A DNA stretch of 15,718 nucleotides from Mansonella perstans (Eukaryota > Nematoda > Chromadorea > Rhabditida > Onchocercidae): NCBI GenBank assembly GCA_037074765.1, contig JBAMDO010000467.1, positions 1 to 15,718 on the forward strand. The letters are read 5' to 3'. Below the pieces are notes generated by a model. It ran no database searches. It saw nothing but the letters and a program-made list of their open reading frames with translations, and was not told the origin of the DNA. This document shows, in pieces, positions 15,664 to 15,718 of this stretch (position 1 is its first letter; each line of letters opens with the position of its first letter). Both the position numbers and the translations under genes were made by a program.

Positions 15664-15718
15664 CAGTTCTCTATGGTTGACCTGTGAAAGGGAAATTTTT
15701 GCTTACTTCCAAAAACCT

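Larger units (their letters stand above)
13540..15718 (-). repeat. block R: composite inverted copy of L (inner) and M (outer), cut by window edge
   Basis: 13540-14830 mirrors block L and 14721-15718 mirrors block M. The two ranges overlap in the channel exon, so R alone holds the whole composite unit. Relative to L it lacks about 1 kb near 14205, and relative to M it lacks 31 bp near 15030 and carries the hairpin insertion. The right boundary is beyond the window. Confidence 0.88.

Noticed and set aside
1..15718. CRISPR array, bacterial operon or riboswitch
   Set aside because: Introns, a cuticle-type collagen and an LTR element indicate a eukaryotic genome. No regularly spaced repeats of CRISPR type are present.

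Overview
The window looks like a decayed, AT-rich stretch of nematode nuclear genome. The evidence for a nematode is cuticle-collagen-like Gly-X-Y blocks on both strands, a ClC-type chloride channel with small introns, very short GT..AG introns (32-36 nt) ending in TTTCAG/TTTAG, and the 5' end of a BEL/Pao-like LTR retrotransposon. I cannot name the species; a filarial or other parasitic clade is only a guess. I find no intact long gene. Nearly every recognisable coding stretch carries in-frame stops, frameshifts or lost splice sites.

Layout. Positions 1-3440 hold remnants of C2H2 zinc-finger genes on both strands, interrupted by a degenerate simple-sequence tract (about 1797-2068). A + strand collagen remnant follows (3540-3729). 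Positions 4318-5285 hold a 594-bp LTR, a candidate primer-binding site and a broken gag remnant, with no pol and no second LTR. Positions 5286-7283 are mostly featureless, apart from a diverged copy (5852-6010) of a short hydrophobic open frame that recurs four more times further on.

From 7284 to the right edge the window is built from one duplicated unit in both orientations. Block L (7284-9513) is an inverted copy of the inner part of block R (13540-14830). Block M (11971-12943) is an inverted copy of the outer part of R (14721-15718, cut by the window edge). M carries the best-preserved ClC channel exons, which continue beyond the repeat to 13525. L and R carry the same channel exon, altered by a templated hairpin insertion and joined to the repeated hydrophobic module. 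Between L and M lie coding-like fragments I cannot identify.

The genes do not form an operon or pathway. The region reads as a graveyard of gene fragments shaped by segmental duplication, inversion, small templated insertions and deletions. The points most worth a second look are the L/M/R palindromic architecture, the shared hairpin insertion, the five-copy module with its 101-codon frame, and the unidentified conserved frame at 9134-9969.
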